From: Asterella californica
Lineage: Eukaryota; Streptophyta; Marchantiopsida; Marchantiales; Aytoniaceae
Assembly: GCA_036924285.1 (NCBI GenBank)
Contig: JAYKYS010000009.1
Span: 3,100,001 to 3,164,000, forward strand
Direction: 5' to 3'
DNA: 64,000 bases
The notes under the pieces are model-generated. The model was not told where the DNA came from. It saw nothing but the letters and a program-made list of their open reading frames with translations, and ran no database searches. The number at the start of each line of letters is the position of its first letter. The first letter of the stretch is position 1. Below are positions 1 through 11,389 of this stretch, in pieces. The translations under genes and the position numbers were made by a program.

Positions 1-1796
1 ATTTCCTTCTCACCGTAGTACCTAGCCCTTGATAACATATCTGCCACAGGATTGTCTTTTCTTGCAATATGTCTAAACTCTCGGTTCAAGGACTTGATAT
101 ATGCTATCCACCTCAACATAGCAATATCTGGAGTTGTACAGCTAGTGATCATTCCCAAGAGAGGTAAACAATATGTCTCCACAACCACATGTGCTCCTAT
201 CAAGTATTCCTTGTCACTCTTCATCGCAGTAACTACTCCCCATAGTTCTCTCTTGACCTGAGGGTAGTCTCTCTGCCGTGAACTTAATACCTTAGCACCA
301 AAACGCACCACATATCTATTTCCATCCTGATCATCTTGTCCTATAGCCCATCCAATGCCAATAGGACTAGTATCAACAGTAAGGATAACAGATCTGCCCA
401 ACTCATATGTTATCTTCCGTAGAGTTGGTGGTGAAGCCAAAAGATCCTTCAACTTCCTCATAGACTCGCTTTGCTCCTCTTGCCATTGAAATCTTTGCCA
501 CTTCCTCAGCAGCTTGTACAACGGATCTGCTACATGAGCAAAGTGTGGAATCCATATATGATAAAACACACATGCACCTAGAAACCTTCTCACCTCGGTA
601 ACTGACCCACATGTCTCCTTCATCCTTCGAATGACATCAACCTTGTTCGGACAAGGTTTCCGATCATAAGATCCACATAGGTGCCCCACAATCAACACCT
701 CTTGTTCTCCAAATACAGACTTTGCTCCTGATAAAGTCAAATGAACCTCCTCCAGTCGACTCAGTATCTTATCACAATTAGCTATGTGATCTGCAACAAA
801 CTTACGGCACCCTCTCTGATTCATTACCTCATTCTTCTCCTCCTCAGCACACCCTTTGATCGGCACATCATCAAGGAATGGCATAGTTTTTTCAGAAATG
901 AAATCCCTCAAAACTTTGTTCATGCCATTCATCATATGTGCTACAGAATTGGTAGCACCTTGTGGCAAGGTGCACATCCTCAGTAATCCCAAAGGTGTCC
1001 TCATTGTAGTCAAGTCTCTACTCTCAGAGGATAACTGAAACTGATCATATCCTGAATATAAGTCTCCCATTGAATAGATAGCACGGCCAGCAAAAGCCTC
1101 TGCAAACTCGTCTACAATAGGTCCTATACTCATATTCCTGATAGTCACCTTGTTAACTGGCTGCATATCTTGAATGAATCTCAAAGCTCCACTCTTCTTC
1201 GGAACAGTAAACCATCTGCTAGAGTAGGGAGCTATAGATGGTTCCAAGATACCCCTCCTAATCCTCTCATTAAGCAAGTCTATCAGCTTTGGCAGATGAG
1301 CTCTAGGCACAGGGATAGGACGTAGATTCCAAGGCACATGCAGTATAGTAAAGATTACCATAAGTGAAACTACACTTGGATCTACACATCCTTCTTCATG
1401 TGACTCAAACGCGAACGTCTTACCATGCCTAGATAGCATCTCCCTGAAGCTCTTCTTCTCTTGCTTGGTATGAAATCCATCACCTCCAATCTTCAGCTCC
1501 TTCAGTGTTGTTTCTGTGAACTGGTGTCCAATTCTTCGGTTCCTGAGCGTCGATTCTCGTGCAGCTTGCTCCATCTTCTGACTGTAATCGAGTGACAAAG
1601 GCAAAGCCACTGGTTTGACTTTCTTTGCCACTGACTTGTACTTGGTCTCCACAAACACTTCTTGTCGATCTATAAACTTATCAATTACATCATAAAGCTC
1701 CTTGGAGCTCACTCTCACCACTCTATCTACATCATCTGTAGAGCTTTCTAATATAGATTTTTCAACTCCCCTATAGTATCTACCAAATACTGCTCT
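1..1796 (-). CDS. Ty3/gypsy reverse transcriptase-RNase H (partial, open to the window edge)
   Basis: One frame is open from just after the stop at 1797-1799 to the left edge, about 598 codons. It covers the RT fingers (PYSSRWFTVPKKSG), the palm with LPQG and the catalytic FLDD at 867-878, then RNase H with VDTSP as the first acidic motif, and a connection region (KDNPVADMLSRA) running off the window. Unlike copy B, RT has no stop or frameshift. One likely defect is visible: the RNase H motif ETDCLPL of copy B is ETYCLPL here (around 165-185), replacing the aspartate expected to bind metal. The true N-terminus is unclear because the frame begins without an obvious ATG. It is probably expressed, if ever, as part of a polyprotein. 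Confidence 0.85.
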
Positions 1797-1995
1797 TCAA
1801 ACACTCCATATATGTATTCATCTCCGACTAACTCTCCACTATCTCTCAAAGACTATTGTACATACTTCACATGTTGCCTCTCAAACCTCTTCAGATTCTC
1901 AACCTTCCTATAACACACTGATCCATATGACGTCAATCCTAAGAAGCTAGTGGATAAAGCTTCCTGCTCTATTGGATCAGACGAGAATCCTATCT

Positions 1996-2577
1996 CTATT
2001 GTACCGTTGAAGTCTCGCTCTTCAATGGTACTCTGCCAAAACCCCTAGACTCTCTAAACTCCTGAGTAATCTTAGGTAGTGGACGGTCTCTCAAGCTATC
2101 ACGATTCCTCTCATGTTTTGCAGCAACGGTCAAAAACTGAACAGCTCTTTTGCCGTCTCTACTACGTATCCTAGCATAAGCTGAACCATCATCCATAACC
2201 CGTGTCTCCATTCTAACAGCAGTAATGTAAGGCTGTCCTAGAATGATAGGATAGGTTGACATGTCTTGCACAAAGAAATTCTGAACATCACTAATGTCAC
2301 TCACAGTTACCTTGATGTTGGGACAAGCACCATAGAGTTCTCCCCTCTGGTTGTTGGCAGCACGGATAAGCCATCCATGGTCGGTGTCTATGGGCCACCT
2401 CCCGCGCTTGTACAGCTCCTTAGACATCAGATTAATCTCTGAGCCGTGATCAATCAATGCCACCACAGGTTCGTCTAGATCTCCCAGCTTCACTAAGGTC
2501 TCTGTGGTTGCTCTCGCCCAATGGTTGTGAGAATAATGGCTCTTCTGCGATGCTTCCACCTCATCTTCAAACCTCAC
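1996..2577 (-). CDS. Ty3/gypsy retropepsin-like protease region
   Basis: A 193-residue open frame matches the C-terminal protease part of copy B's 861-residue gag-protease ORF. The active-site segment reads ALIDHGSEINLMS, so the usual Asp-Ser/Thr-Gly triad is Asp-His-Gly here, exactly as in copy B. Further landmarks are RAANNQRGELYGACPN, YPIILGQPYI (the region around the retropepsin Leu-Gly flap partner) and AVRMETRVMDDGS. It is in a different frame from the gag segment to the right and from RT to the left, so in this copy it is separated by frameshifts. It would process the gag-pol polyprotein if functional. Confidence 0.8.
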   Translation of the reverse strand: MRFEDEVEASQKSHYSHNHWARATTETLVKLGDLDEPVVALIDHGSEINLMSKELYKRGRWPIDTDHGWLIRAANNQRGELYGACPNIKVTVSDISDVQNFFVQDMSTYPIILGQPYITAVRMETRVMDDGSAYARIRSRDGKRAVQFLTVAAKHERNRDSLRDRPLPKITQEFRESRGFGRVPLKSETSTVQ

Positions 2578-2597
2578 GAGCTGATACGAACTCCCCT

Positions 2598-3614
2598 CTA
2601 ATACTTGAGAGCAGTAACCAGCAATTCATCTTCCTCATCTTCTGACAGTTTGGTCCCTAGAGCGTTAAGCGTAGCTGCTTCACCCAAAATCTGACGTTTC
2701 CTCTTGATGATATCTATGATAACCTCATGGAACTCACGCTTTGCAATCCCAAGAATCAAAATAAACTCAACCTTCCCATTCAAGATACGGTTCTCTAACA
2801 CCTGCTTCAAGTCTGTAGCAATCTCAATGTCAGACTGAAGTTTGTATGCAGGCATCTTACCCTTCTCCTTGCTTCTCTCCTTCTCCTTTGGTGTTGTAGA
2901 TGGTAGATCCTCCATAGTTTCCTCCCGAGTAGGTGTTGTCTCCTGCCTTGCCTTTGGTCTAGCCTTTTCACTCCTTGTAGCAGGTCGTTTGGCTGTAGAA
3001 GCCTCACCTGCATCCTCTCTCCTGCGTTTTTCTTCTAGTACAGCTTCATGATGACTTCTTGCAACATAAGCATGCACTGACATAGTGTCCACAGGATCAT
3101 TCCATCCTGTAGTTTCTCGAATTGAGTTGCCAACCCTCCGTAGCACATCCTTGTCTAACTCTGTTCTAGCTACGGATCGCACTACATCAGACCACAACCC
3201 AGTAATCCCTTTCTCTCTCTCCATTTCCACTTTCACTCCACACGTAGCAGCATTCACAAGAGAAACATCATGTGATGCTGATATCTCATTCACAAGTCTC
3301 TTCATACCACCCTTGCCAAAGTTGGTTCCCAACATCATCCCAGTCTCTCTCAGATGGATCTTACCATCTTTGAAGAAGATCAGATCCTTCCTCAATGCAT
3401 CTGAAAACTCCCCACAATCTCTTCTTACATGGTCTAGGCTATCACACCATATACAACGATGAACAAAGCCTTCTCTCATCTGAGGTGTTTGCATAGCAGG
3501 CTGTACATTCTGCTCCTTCTCTTCTAACCTAGTGAGCTTGAGCTTAAGCTCCTTCATACCCTTAATCAACTCATCAAGCGGTGAGTCTTCCTCTCTAGCA
3601 ATTACCAAAGGCAA
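2598..3614 (-). CDS. Ty3/gypsy gag, C-terminal half with zinc knuckle
   Basis: This 338-residue frame contains CIWCDSLDHVRRDC near residues 55-68, a C-X2-C-X4-H-X4-C nucleocapsid knuckle, followed by a long charged linker rich in Lys, Arg and Glu and the conserved block KREFHEVIIDIIKRKRQ just before the protease. All these blocks are present in the same order in copy B. The frame is offset from the N-terminal gag segment at 3602-4246, so a frameshift separates the capsid part from the nucleocapsid part. The ORF ends at a stop 20 nt before the protease frame. Confidence 0.8.
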   Translation of the reverse strand: MPLVIAREEDSPLDELIKGMKELKLKLTRLEEKEQNVQPAMQTPQMREGFVHRCIWCDSLDHVRRDCGEFSDALRKDLIFFKDGKIHLRETGMMLGTNFGKGGMKRLVNEISASHDVSLVNAATCGVKVEMEREKGITGLWSDVVRSVARTELDKDVLRRVGNSIRETTGWNDPVDTMSVHAYVARSHHEAVLEEKRRREDAGEASTAKRPATRSEKARPKARQETTPTREETMEDLPSTTPKEKERSKEKGKMPAYKLQSDIEIATDLKQVLENRILNGKVEFILILGIAKREFHEVIIDIIKRKRQILGEAATLNALGTKLSEDEEDELLVTALKY

Positions 3615-4246
3615 TTAGTAGGCAACTGCTTGACAGGAATTATGAGAGGTGCTGCTTCACTTACCACCACCTTGTCCCTTCTTCTCTGTCTCTTGGTCAG
3701 CAAAGAAACAGCCTCTTCAACCTCCTTCCAGTCAGTCTTCAATCCTCTCTCCTCACTCTTGTCTTCCAGCAACAGCTCAAGCTTCTCTTGAATAGTCACG
3801 TCCGCTGCTTGTAGGAAAAGCTCGGTCTTCTCCACCTCTAGTGTAAGCTTCTCTGTCCTAGAAAGCTGAGCATACTGACGATCAAACTCCCTTAACAGCT
3901 CATTTACAGACAAACCTTTGTTAGACTTCACCACCCACTCCAAGAACGTTCTCTTGGTCACCCTCTCTGAATCTTCAGTGTAGTATTCCTCCTTCAAAGC
4001 TCACATAAAGCTCTCCCAACTCTGTCCTTGCTGCTGCTTGAGCTCCTTCACACGCCCACGAATCTCAGACACAACAGCAAGTTCAAAGTTCTCCACCATC
4101 TCCTTCTCACGTACCTTGTTCACATCCATCTCCCTAGCATAGTATCGCACGTACTTGGAAATATCTGTCCCCTTGAATTGGTCCATCTGATGCACCACAG
4201 ATTGCAACGCCTTGGTTTTTAACACCTCCTTCCTCTCTGATAACAC
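3602..4246 (-). pseudogene. Ty3/gypsy gag capsid region, N-terminally truncated and stop-interrupted
   Basis: Two segments in one frame (4001-4246 and 3602-3997) align with copy B gag from about residue 90: TKALQSVVHQ corresponds to TKALQAIVNR, and EDSERVTKRTFLEWV to EDSERVTRRTFLDWV. A single TGA at 3998-4000 separates them; copy B has a CGA arginine codon there, so one C-to-T change explains the break. There is no ATG: the frame is closed by an upstream stop within three codons, and copy B's first ~90 residues are absent. This part of copy A is therefore dead. Confidence 0.8.
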
Positions 4247-4480
4247 ATAACCCTAAAAGATAACTTAACCAATCTAGAAAGCATGCATGGGCGACATGTA
4301 AGTACAACCCATGAGCTTAAACCCTTATCAGCATGGAAACCCTAAGTTATGTACTTTCACAACATAGATAAGCATGATATCATTTGCACAAGCGCAGGAG
4401 TGCTTGAACAAGATAGATAACATACTATCAACCTACTAGGACTCAAAATATATAACACAATAGTGTCAACACCGTATGCA
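4247..4480 (-). repeat. LTR-related segment of copy A (U3-like)
   Basis: The block gataacttaacc...agcatgcatgggcgacatgtaa matches the outer part of copy B's LTR near 59869-59910, and a second block (tcaacctactaggactcaaa) at about 4428 matches 59950-59970. It includes a minus-strand TATA-like run at 4447-4454. Homology fades after about 4480. This places U3 sequence directly against a truncated gag. Confidence 0.6.
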
Positions 4481-6165
4481 AAAGTGTCAAACATATGTAT
4501 AAAGGACTAGAAGTAACATGAGCTAACTTCTAGAACTACTAAACTCAAGCGTCGGAGTAGAAGTCAAGCATGTAGCCGCCAAGTAGCGCGACAACGCGTG
4601 TTGGGAGAGATCAGGGTTTATATGACCTGCGATCTAGGATGTTTTGGGAGATGTTACGGATCTTACGATATCTCCAGATGCATCAGGTGGATTCTCCAAC
4701 GTACATCTTGGAGAATGTTGTCGTGTCAGATTTTGCGTGAAGGATGTCTAGGAAAATGAGAAGTTCTTGGCTGTGAAGATGTTGTGTGCTGAACAGAGAC
4801 AAGACAGAGAAAAACAACCACAAAAACGAACGTCGCTGCTATATATACAAACTCCAAATGTATGTACACTGCCGATTCTTTCTCCCTAAGAGCATAGAAC
4901 TGAGAAACAGAACAGAGCGATCTGTAACCTGCTTCAAAGCCCCTAAAACGAACCCTTGAATCTCAAACCTGACCCAAAACCACCAAAGCGTAGCTCAAAG
5001 CAAGAGAAACTTCCCTTTGCTAACAAACAGAGCCACAGCAGTATCACGCGATCCAAACCCAAGTCCAAACCACACCATGTACAAGCTCTTAGCCAAAACT
5101 AGCTACCACAAGCTGTATATAACCAACCAGAACTCTAACGAACTCAAAAGAGCAAAACCCGTAGCGAAGAAACTGAAAAAGACATATTTGAGAACTTCAT
5201 CCTTTCGCCGAACAGACTTCAGATTGTCGATAGGGTCTCCTCCGCTAACTCCGTTAACCCAAGAAACCTTCAGATCCGACTCCCAACAGCCGAGATATCG
5301 TCGATTTTCGATCGCAGGTGACCGAACCTTCAAAAACTCCTCCTTGCGGCTTAAAACCGCACACACCACACAAACGGATCGTCAAAACTGATATCCGTCT
5401 TCCGTGGCAGATAGATCTAGCTATCACGAACCCAACGAGACTCCAAACAAGCCGTTTGGAGTTCTCCTTGTAAAACCACGCAAGAAATTTGGTCGCAAGT
5501 TACAAAAAAACTGACGTAAATGGACTCCCTGCGGCTCAAACTCGCTCACCTCACCCAAACCAACAATCCAGTCCACGTATTGTCTTCTCCTATGCGTAGA
5601 TGAAGACTCCTTGGTCGCGTAGGCACCAAGAACGAAGAGCTTGGCACACCGATTGCGAAGAACAACCCAATTTTAGGTCGCATGCGATGAAAAACTTGAC
5701 GCAAGCGCTTCCCTACGAGCCAATTTCACTCAGAACTCTTAAACCGCCCGTCTTCAATTTCCTGTAGAACTCGATGTTCTGATCATGATGGATCCAAGGA
5801 CAGCAAGTTTGGACTCCGGAACGGCTCGAACGGTCCAACTCTCCTTCGCAGATAACTGAAATATCCAAATCTCCTTCCTGTGTCTCAATTTCTCTCAACA
5901 CACATCCCCCGATCCGTCTCTACCCAAACCGTCTTAACTTGTGCGTAGCCTGCACAGATCTGAACCCAATGACACCTTGCGCGCGTGTATTGGACTTCTC
6001 AAATCCTCAAACCGTCCACCGACAAGTCGCAGGCGCAACCTAGTTCCTAAGCTGTCCCCTTGTATCAGTCTCTATACGTACGAAATTTTTTGTGATAATA
6101 ATGAAGCATGCCCCTTGCGTCTTTGATATAACGCCTGAAGCTACAGATACCCAGTCAGCAAATAA
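4481..6165. other. LTR/leader-like DNA without a supported gene
   Basis: No conserved coding frame is visible. The composition (short C-rich runs, repeated phrases built on tctcaaacc and cgatttt) resembles the long R/U5-like part of the gypsy LTRs further right, but I could not align it base by base. A TATATATA run at 4840-4847 works on either strand as a TATA box. Short open frames here (for example 5017-5391) show no recognisable domain and were not called. Confidence 0.4.
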
Positions 6166-6660
6166 ACTAGGGCCTAGCTTGATTTTTCCTTCTTTCGAGT
6201 CGCATAACTTCTTCACTAGACGTGCAAACGAAGTAAACAAGATGCCCATGAAAGCTGACAACGAGCTCTACTCATCTATGTGATGAAAGTGAAGATCCGA
6301 AGTTGTGTCAGAAGCTCGTAAGCTGGAGCCTAGCTTGTTTTCTCCATCTTTCGAGTCTTGTAACTTCTCCACTAGGCGTCCAAACGAAGTAGACAAAGTG
6401 CCTATGAAAGGCTGACAAGGAGCTCTATCCACTGATGCGATAAAAGCGAAGATCTGAAGTTGTGCCAAAAGCCCGTAAGCTGGGGCCTAGCTTGTTTTCT
6501 CCATCTTTCGAGTCCTGTAACTTCTCCACTAGGTGTCCAAACGAAGTAGACAAAGTGGCTATGAAAAGCTGACAAGGAGCTCTACCCATCTATGCGATGA
6601 AAATGGAGATCCAAAATGATGTCAAAAGCTCGTAAGCTAGGGCCTAGCTTGTCTTTCTCA
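6166..6660. repeat. 157-bp tandem repeat, three copies plus a partial fourth
   Basis: Units begin at 6166, 6322, 6479 and 6636, so the period is 156, 157 and 157 bp. Each starts with a variant of gctggggcctagcttg and contains tttcgagtc, ccaaacgaagtaga, gctgacaaggagctct and gaagatcc at fixed offsets. Copies 2 and 3 are closest, and copy 1 is most diverged. The fourth ends after about 25 bp. The array lies in LTR-like DNA behind gypsy copy A and is probably part of an LTR or leader. Confidence 0.9.
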
Positions 6661-8496
6661 TGAGTGTCTTCGGAGCGACAAGCATCGAAGTCCGAATTTC
6701 AGATAGGAGTCGGTCCACGACACGACAACGTTCCTTTGTTGGATGATGCTCGTACACAGATGATGACGAATGTGCACCAAGTGCGGTCTTGGGTCTGTCC
6801 GGCAGTGCTGTTGGATGCAGCGAGAGTGAGATCTCGTGCACATTGTCTACGGTTGCGATGGACGAACTTGTTACCGAAGGAGGTGCTCAAGCACGCACAT
6901 GATGCAATAAGACGACCAATACACCTCATAGTTGATGACATCTTGGATGCATGACGACGATCTCAAGTAGTGAAAGTCACCGATAGGTCACTCATGAAAG
7001 TGGTGAACCTAATGAGACGGTCCATGACAGCGTTGTCCACTTTGGTGAGCTTTCCAGTGTCACATGCTTACAGAGATGGAGGACTTGGGCTTGTGTTGGA
7101 TGCTCAGTAACAACAGTTGATAGAGTCTAATGCTGATGAGAGAGAGCAAGTCATGGGTTTCTCTATGGGTACGACGGCAGTAGCTTCGATGTAAGAGGTT
7201 TCATGTCGTCAGATATTTGATCAAGCAATGGATTTGAATTGCTATCTGTAAGAGATTGAACCACAATCTTTCTCTTAGAAGATCGTAGACTTAACCACTT
7301 GGGACATCGATCTTCAGTAGAGAGTTGTTATATAAGTTCACAGTGGACAAACACATTTCAATGTTCAATTCAGTCAGAAACACAACCCAATCGGATAATA
7401 TACATTACCACGGGGTGTTCTCTTTGGGTGTATTTCATAATCATTTACGATATACTAAATACTCCATAAAACTATATAATAATAAAAAAATTTAAAAATT
7501 AGAATCATACTGTTTAAAATGATTAAGTACTAACATTAAATAAATTTAAAACGTGAGTTTTTATCATAATATATAATGAATACAAAGCCAATGAGAGAAG
7601 AAACAACATTAATAATCAACTCGGAGGTTCACTAAAGTTTTTCTTCGAGACAAGTAGAAACAAAAGTCAACTAATTATATTACTTGAGGTTTATAGTTTA
7701 GACTAGACTATGAAATTGCACGGAAATGATAAAATGCATCATCTTAACATGAAAATATTTATTCATTATGAATATGAATATGAATGAGAAATGAATATAT
7801 TACATTCATTTCTCAGAAATATACCTTTTGTGACAAAAAAGATATCAAAATGATCCACTGTAACTCGTCTTCTATAATTTTACTCAAAATGAGTTGATTT
7901 TAGAATCCACATGTAACCTAACTCAAACTCTAAGAAATTATCTCATTAACTACAAGTGAGCTATAGGCACTCAAAAAAATTCTCCCAAGAATTATATAAC
8001 GGAGGTCTTAACACATAACACAATTCTTAGATTGCGCTAATCACATGAAGATAATATTTAATATATATTATAATTATAAGTATATATAAGAAATAATGGT
8101 TTTTGACTAATAAACTCTAAGCGTATTCTACAAAATAGAGATCTCCGAGGTAATCAAATAGATATGTCTGGACGTAGGTCTATGTGACCCAAACTGTCAG
8201 AATGTCTAAAAACTGTCGAGTACATCTTCAAATATGCATGTATGCCCTAAAATGAAATAGCACGGAATGAGTCCAGAAAAAATTCTTCTGGTAGATCTTG
8301 CGAGGCAAGTATTCTTTTGGTACGAAGATGATTTTGTCCGTTTTGGCTAAAAATGAGCAGAAGATCCTAAAAAATGCAGTCACAGCTTGTTGACCGACTC
8401 GAACTGTGAAAAGCCTCAGAAAAACACACAACAAGCACATAAGAGGGACAATTCAAAAATTCAAAAACATGTCACCAATGCTGTCATTCCTTCCTT
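6661..8496. other. No gene seen; LTR-like then AT-rich DNA
   Basis: 6661-7430 is moderately GC-rich. It has one open frame (6664-6954, plus) with no recognisable domain, and a plus-strand TATA-like tatataag near 7330. From about 7430 the DNA becomes strongly AT-rich, with many stops in all frames. I see no RNA gene or conserved element. Confidence 0.5.
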
Positions 8497-8706
8497 TCAG
8501 CATAGCAAAAATGATGTCTGGACCTTCGAAAGTAGCTCCAAATAGCTTGGACATCTATTATGATTTTTGCCTCTAGAGAAATCTCCATGTACAGAAATTG
8601 CAGCACCTCCGCTTGCAATCACAAAGAAATCTCCATGTGCAGAAATTGCAATGCCTCCAATTGCAATATGAGTTCTCTGTATGTCTCCAATCTCTAATTC
8701 CTTCAC
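8497..8706 (-). pseudogene. Leader/start of a decayed Ty1/copia element
   Basis: A 69-residue frame starts 4 nt inside the primer-binding site of a minus-strand copia-like element. It carries a short internal repeat, in which GGIAISAHGDF is followed by GGAAISVHGDF. I do not recognise a gag domain, and nothing further left (5.0-8.4 kb) looks like copia protein, so the element is truncated or highly decayed after its leader. Confidence 0.4.
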
Positions 8707-8710
8707 TCAA

Positions 8711-8722
8711 GCTCTGATACCA
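8711..8722 (-). other. Primer-binding site, tRNA-iMet type
   Basis: On the minus strand this is TGGTATCAGAGC, the classical plant Ty1/copia primer site complementary to the 3' end of initiator methionine tRNA. It sits right beside LTR-like DNA on its upstream (right) side, as expected for a minus-strand element. Confidence 0.8.
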
Positions 8723-9130
8723 TATTACGATGTATGGCAGCAAGAATCCAACTCATAGCACCACTCCAACAAGCGAAGAAAACCTTCTAACAAGGAAGGA
8801 GGCTCTCGCATCCTTCACAAGAGGATGAAAAGAAGGAAGAGAATATCACCAAAAGGAACTGACTTGGGGGTAGCGTCCCTTCTCAATCTATAGAGAGAGT
8901 CAAAGACATTAGGAGTTGGGTCCTCGTAACCTAGTTGTGCCTTAACTATACTAATTGTGTATGTTACATAGTAACTTCAAGAGATTGTACTACGTATATC
9001 AACATACAAGGGTGGAGCTCCTATAACTACCTTTATTGCAGATGTTGATATTACTCTACATTGCAAAATATTCCTAACTAGCATAGTATAGGATAAGCCT
9101 AGCCCATAAGAACAAATGAGACTACTTTGC
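8723..9130 (-). repeat. Probable 5' LTR of a Ty1/copia element
   Basis: The segment lies directly upstream of a perfect iMet primer site on the minus strand and has the look of a copia LTR: pyrimidine-rich R/U5 near the primer site and AT-rich U3 beyond. The inner edge begins TATTACGATG, possibly a decayed TG terminus. The outer edge is estimated from composition only. Confidence 0.5.
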
Positions 9131-11389
9131 TCACATGCGATGCAACATATGGAGCGGATTATGCAACAAGTTAAGAATTAAATGTTGACGAACGGTTGTG
9201 CATGTGATCAGTTGAATTTTTCTTCTTGGATCTTATATTAAGGCTATGGAGCTTGTGCAAGCAATATCAAGATATGACACATCGAATGTCTCTCATAAAT
9301 CTAGATCATGTCGATGTAATTAGGGATCATCTTTTATCTTCGAGCTTGTTTTTCATCTTGCTTCATAAGTCCATGTCTCCTCCGTTGATCCACCTTACAT
9401 TGAGATTCTATGAACTCATGGAAGTTAGAGGTGGACTGCACCACTATTTCTGATGTGTTGATATCATAGAATCTTCGCGTCATATACGATCCGACAAGTG
9501 GTCAAGACGTGAAGACCCATCGCAGCAGTCTTCGCAACACTCTCTGATTATGTTTATGATATCAATTTCAAACAATTTCTTTTACACTTGTATTGTTTCT
9601 ACATATAAATGATTTATTAGATACTATTCCACAATATGATGTTAATTGTTTCTTGAAACACGAGTGAGAATAACGTTTGAGCAACAAGTCGAGTGTACTA
9701 ATACGATGATGTGGAATGACGTGAACGCGTTATAGTCGATGGACTTTGAATTTCAAGTTCTTGACCTAGTTGTCTTAATGAAATATCGTGCAAGTGCACT
9801 TCAATCATTATCTCAACTAATTTGTGATTTTGTGAGCATAGATGTACATTTGTTCTCTATGCTTGTTATTGGTCTTCATAAGGTCTCGCATTGGAACAAA
9901 TGGAGTAAAGGAGGTTTGTCATCATGGAATAGAAGTCATCTACTTATGATGATGACAGTTAATTAGACGTCTTTATAGCTTCTTTATTTATGTTTAGACT
10001 TGATTCAGTTTTTCATTCTTTTGAACCAACCTATGAGTCCTAGGATTTCATACATGTGTCGTGCGATGATATTTTTGATACTTCAAATTATTCACTTCTC
10101 TTTGCATCAATTGCCAACTACTGAAAGTCGATTGAGGATTTCTATGATTGAAATTGTTTCTGTCTGTACGTCCCGAGATAATTACAAAAGTAGATACTCA
10201 ACCAATACCAATTAGAAAGTGGTGACAGTCTTGGCAAATTTATGTTGTGTTGGAATTCAAGAAGGCTACATGCACAATAGAATAGTTTGAATCGCTGTTA
10301 ATCAAGAATACATTGTTTCTTTTTGAAACCAAACGACAAAGAAAATATGATGCGATGGTAGAGAGATGAGTAATATTGGATCCAACAAAGTGTAGAAACA
10401 AGTGAAGATTGATGCCTCAATCATATAAGAAGATCCAAGGATTGGAATAATCATTTTGACGTCGAATCATATGTTTCGTTGGTCAGTCCGAGAGAAATTC
10501 ACACAATTTTCTTTTTGGTTTTTCAGATAGTTAGCAAATATTCTCAAAAGGTTTTATGACAACATGTCATCCATGATTCCTCTCTCTATAGTTGAGCCGA
10601 TGTCTTCAACTCTAGTTGAAGACATCTCTAGAGAGTACTACTAACTAGATTGATAATGCAAACTCTAGGAAATCACGAGGAGGATTAAAGTACCGTCACT
10701 TTTAATATTAGTGATTTCACTAATACATCCAATTCAAACATGAAGCAACAAAAATATATCAAGCATAACTCTTCCACCCTCGTTAACACCACGGATTGCT
10801 TCATTGTGGAAGCGATTGCTTCAAGTGAGATTTGAGAAGCGATTTGAGAGATTAGAGGAAAGAACCTATGGTGATATTCAGACAAGAAAAGATGTTGCTA
10901 CACAACATGACCAACATGAAGAGATGATGTATATCTTTAGTATTGTGGTTTTTGCATTTGTGAAGATGGTTTACAAAGTCTAGTATCTCAGCTTCACCGG
11001 AGGATTGACACAATCCATCTCTGTTATTGCACTAACTTTCGCTGAAGTCAACTGAATATTATTTAGTGTGTGGAGTGCAAACATATTCATTACTTATAGC
11101 CGTGTTAGTGTTCGTGTAGCAAAAAATAGACTGAATGTTTTCTCGGATCGAAGTATGCTTGTTGATTGCGATGTGTATTGACAGAGGTGGTATGATCTAC
11201 AAGGAGCGTTATCTCATCTATTTCTTTGTATACGATTAAGGTGATCATCCGCTCTATATGATTACAATCAATACTAATTCTTAACACTTCTAAATCTTAT
11301 GCACTGCAAGCATCATATGTGAGAAATGTACTGTTGTCCTTACATGTCATATGTATTGCACTTGCATACTGTCAAATTTTGCTGTGGGT
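9131..11389. other. AT-rich DNA, no supported gene
   Basis: Short open frames (for example 9226-9453, 9739-9966 and 10000-10215) contain hydrophobic, low-complexity translations with no domain I recognise, and their codon content matches the surrounding AT-rich DNA. Decayed retrotransposon DNA is likely, but no RT, integrase or gag motif could be read. Confidence 0.5.

Larger units (their letters stand above)
1..4480 (-). mobile_element. Ty3/gypsy LTR retrotransposon, copy A (cut by window edge)
   Basis: Reading the minus strand, this stretch encodes gag, a CCHC zinc knuckle, an aspartic protease, reverse transcriptase and RNase H, in gypsy order; the integrase would lie left of position 1. 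The proteins are clearly homologous to those of the complete copy B at 51134-60083, at roughly half identity by eye, so A and B are the same family but different lineages. The 5' side is abnormal: the gag N-terminus abuts DNA at about 4250-4480 that resembles the U3 end of copy B's LTR (59868-59998), without the R/U5 part or the first ~90 gag residues. I infer an internal deletion. The right boundary is not resolved. Confidence 0.85.

Noticed and set aside
6664..6954. 96-codon plus frame next to the 157-bp repeats
   Set aside because: No domain, and the start lies in the partial repeat unit; probably LTR-like DNA.
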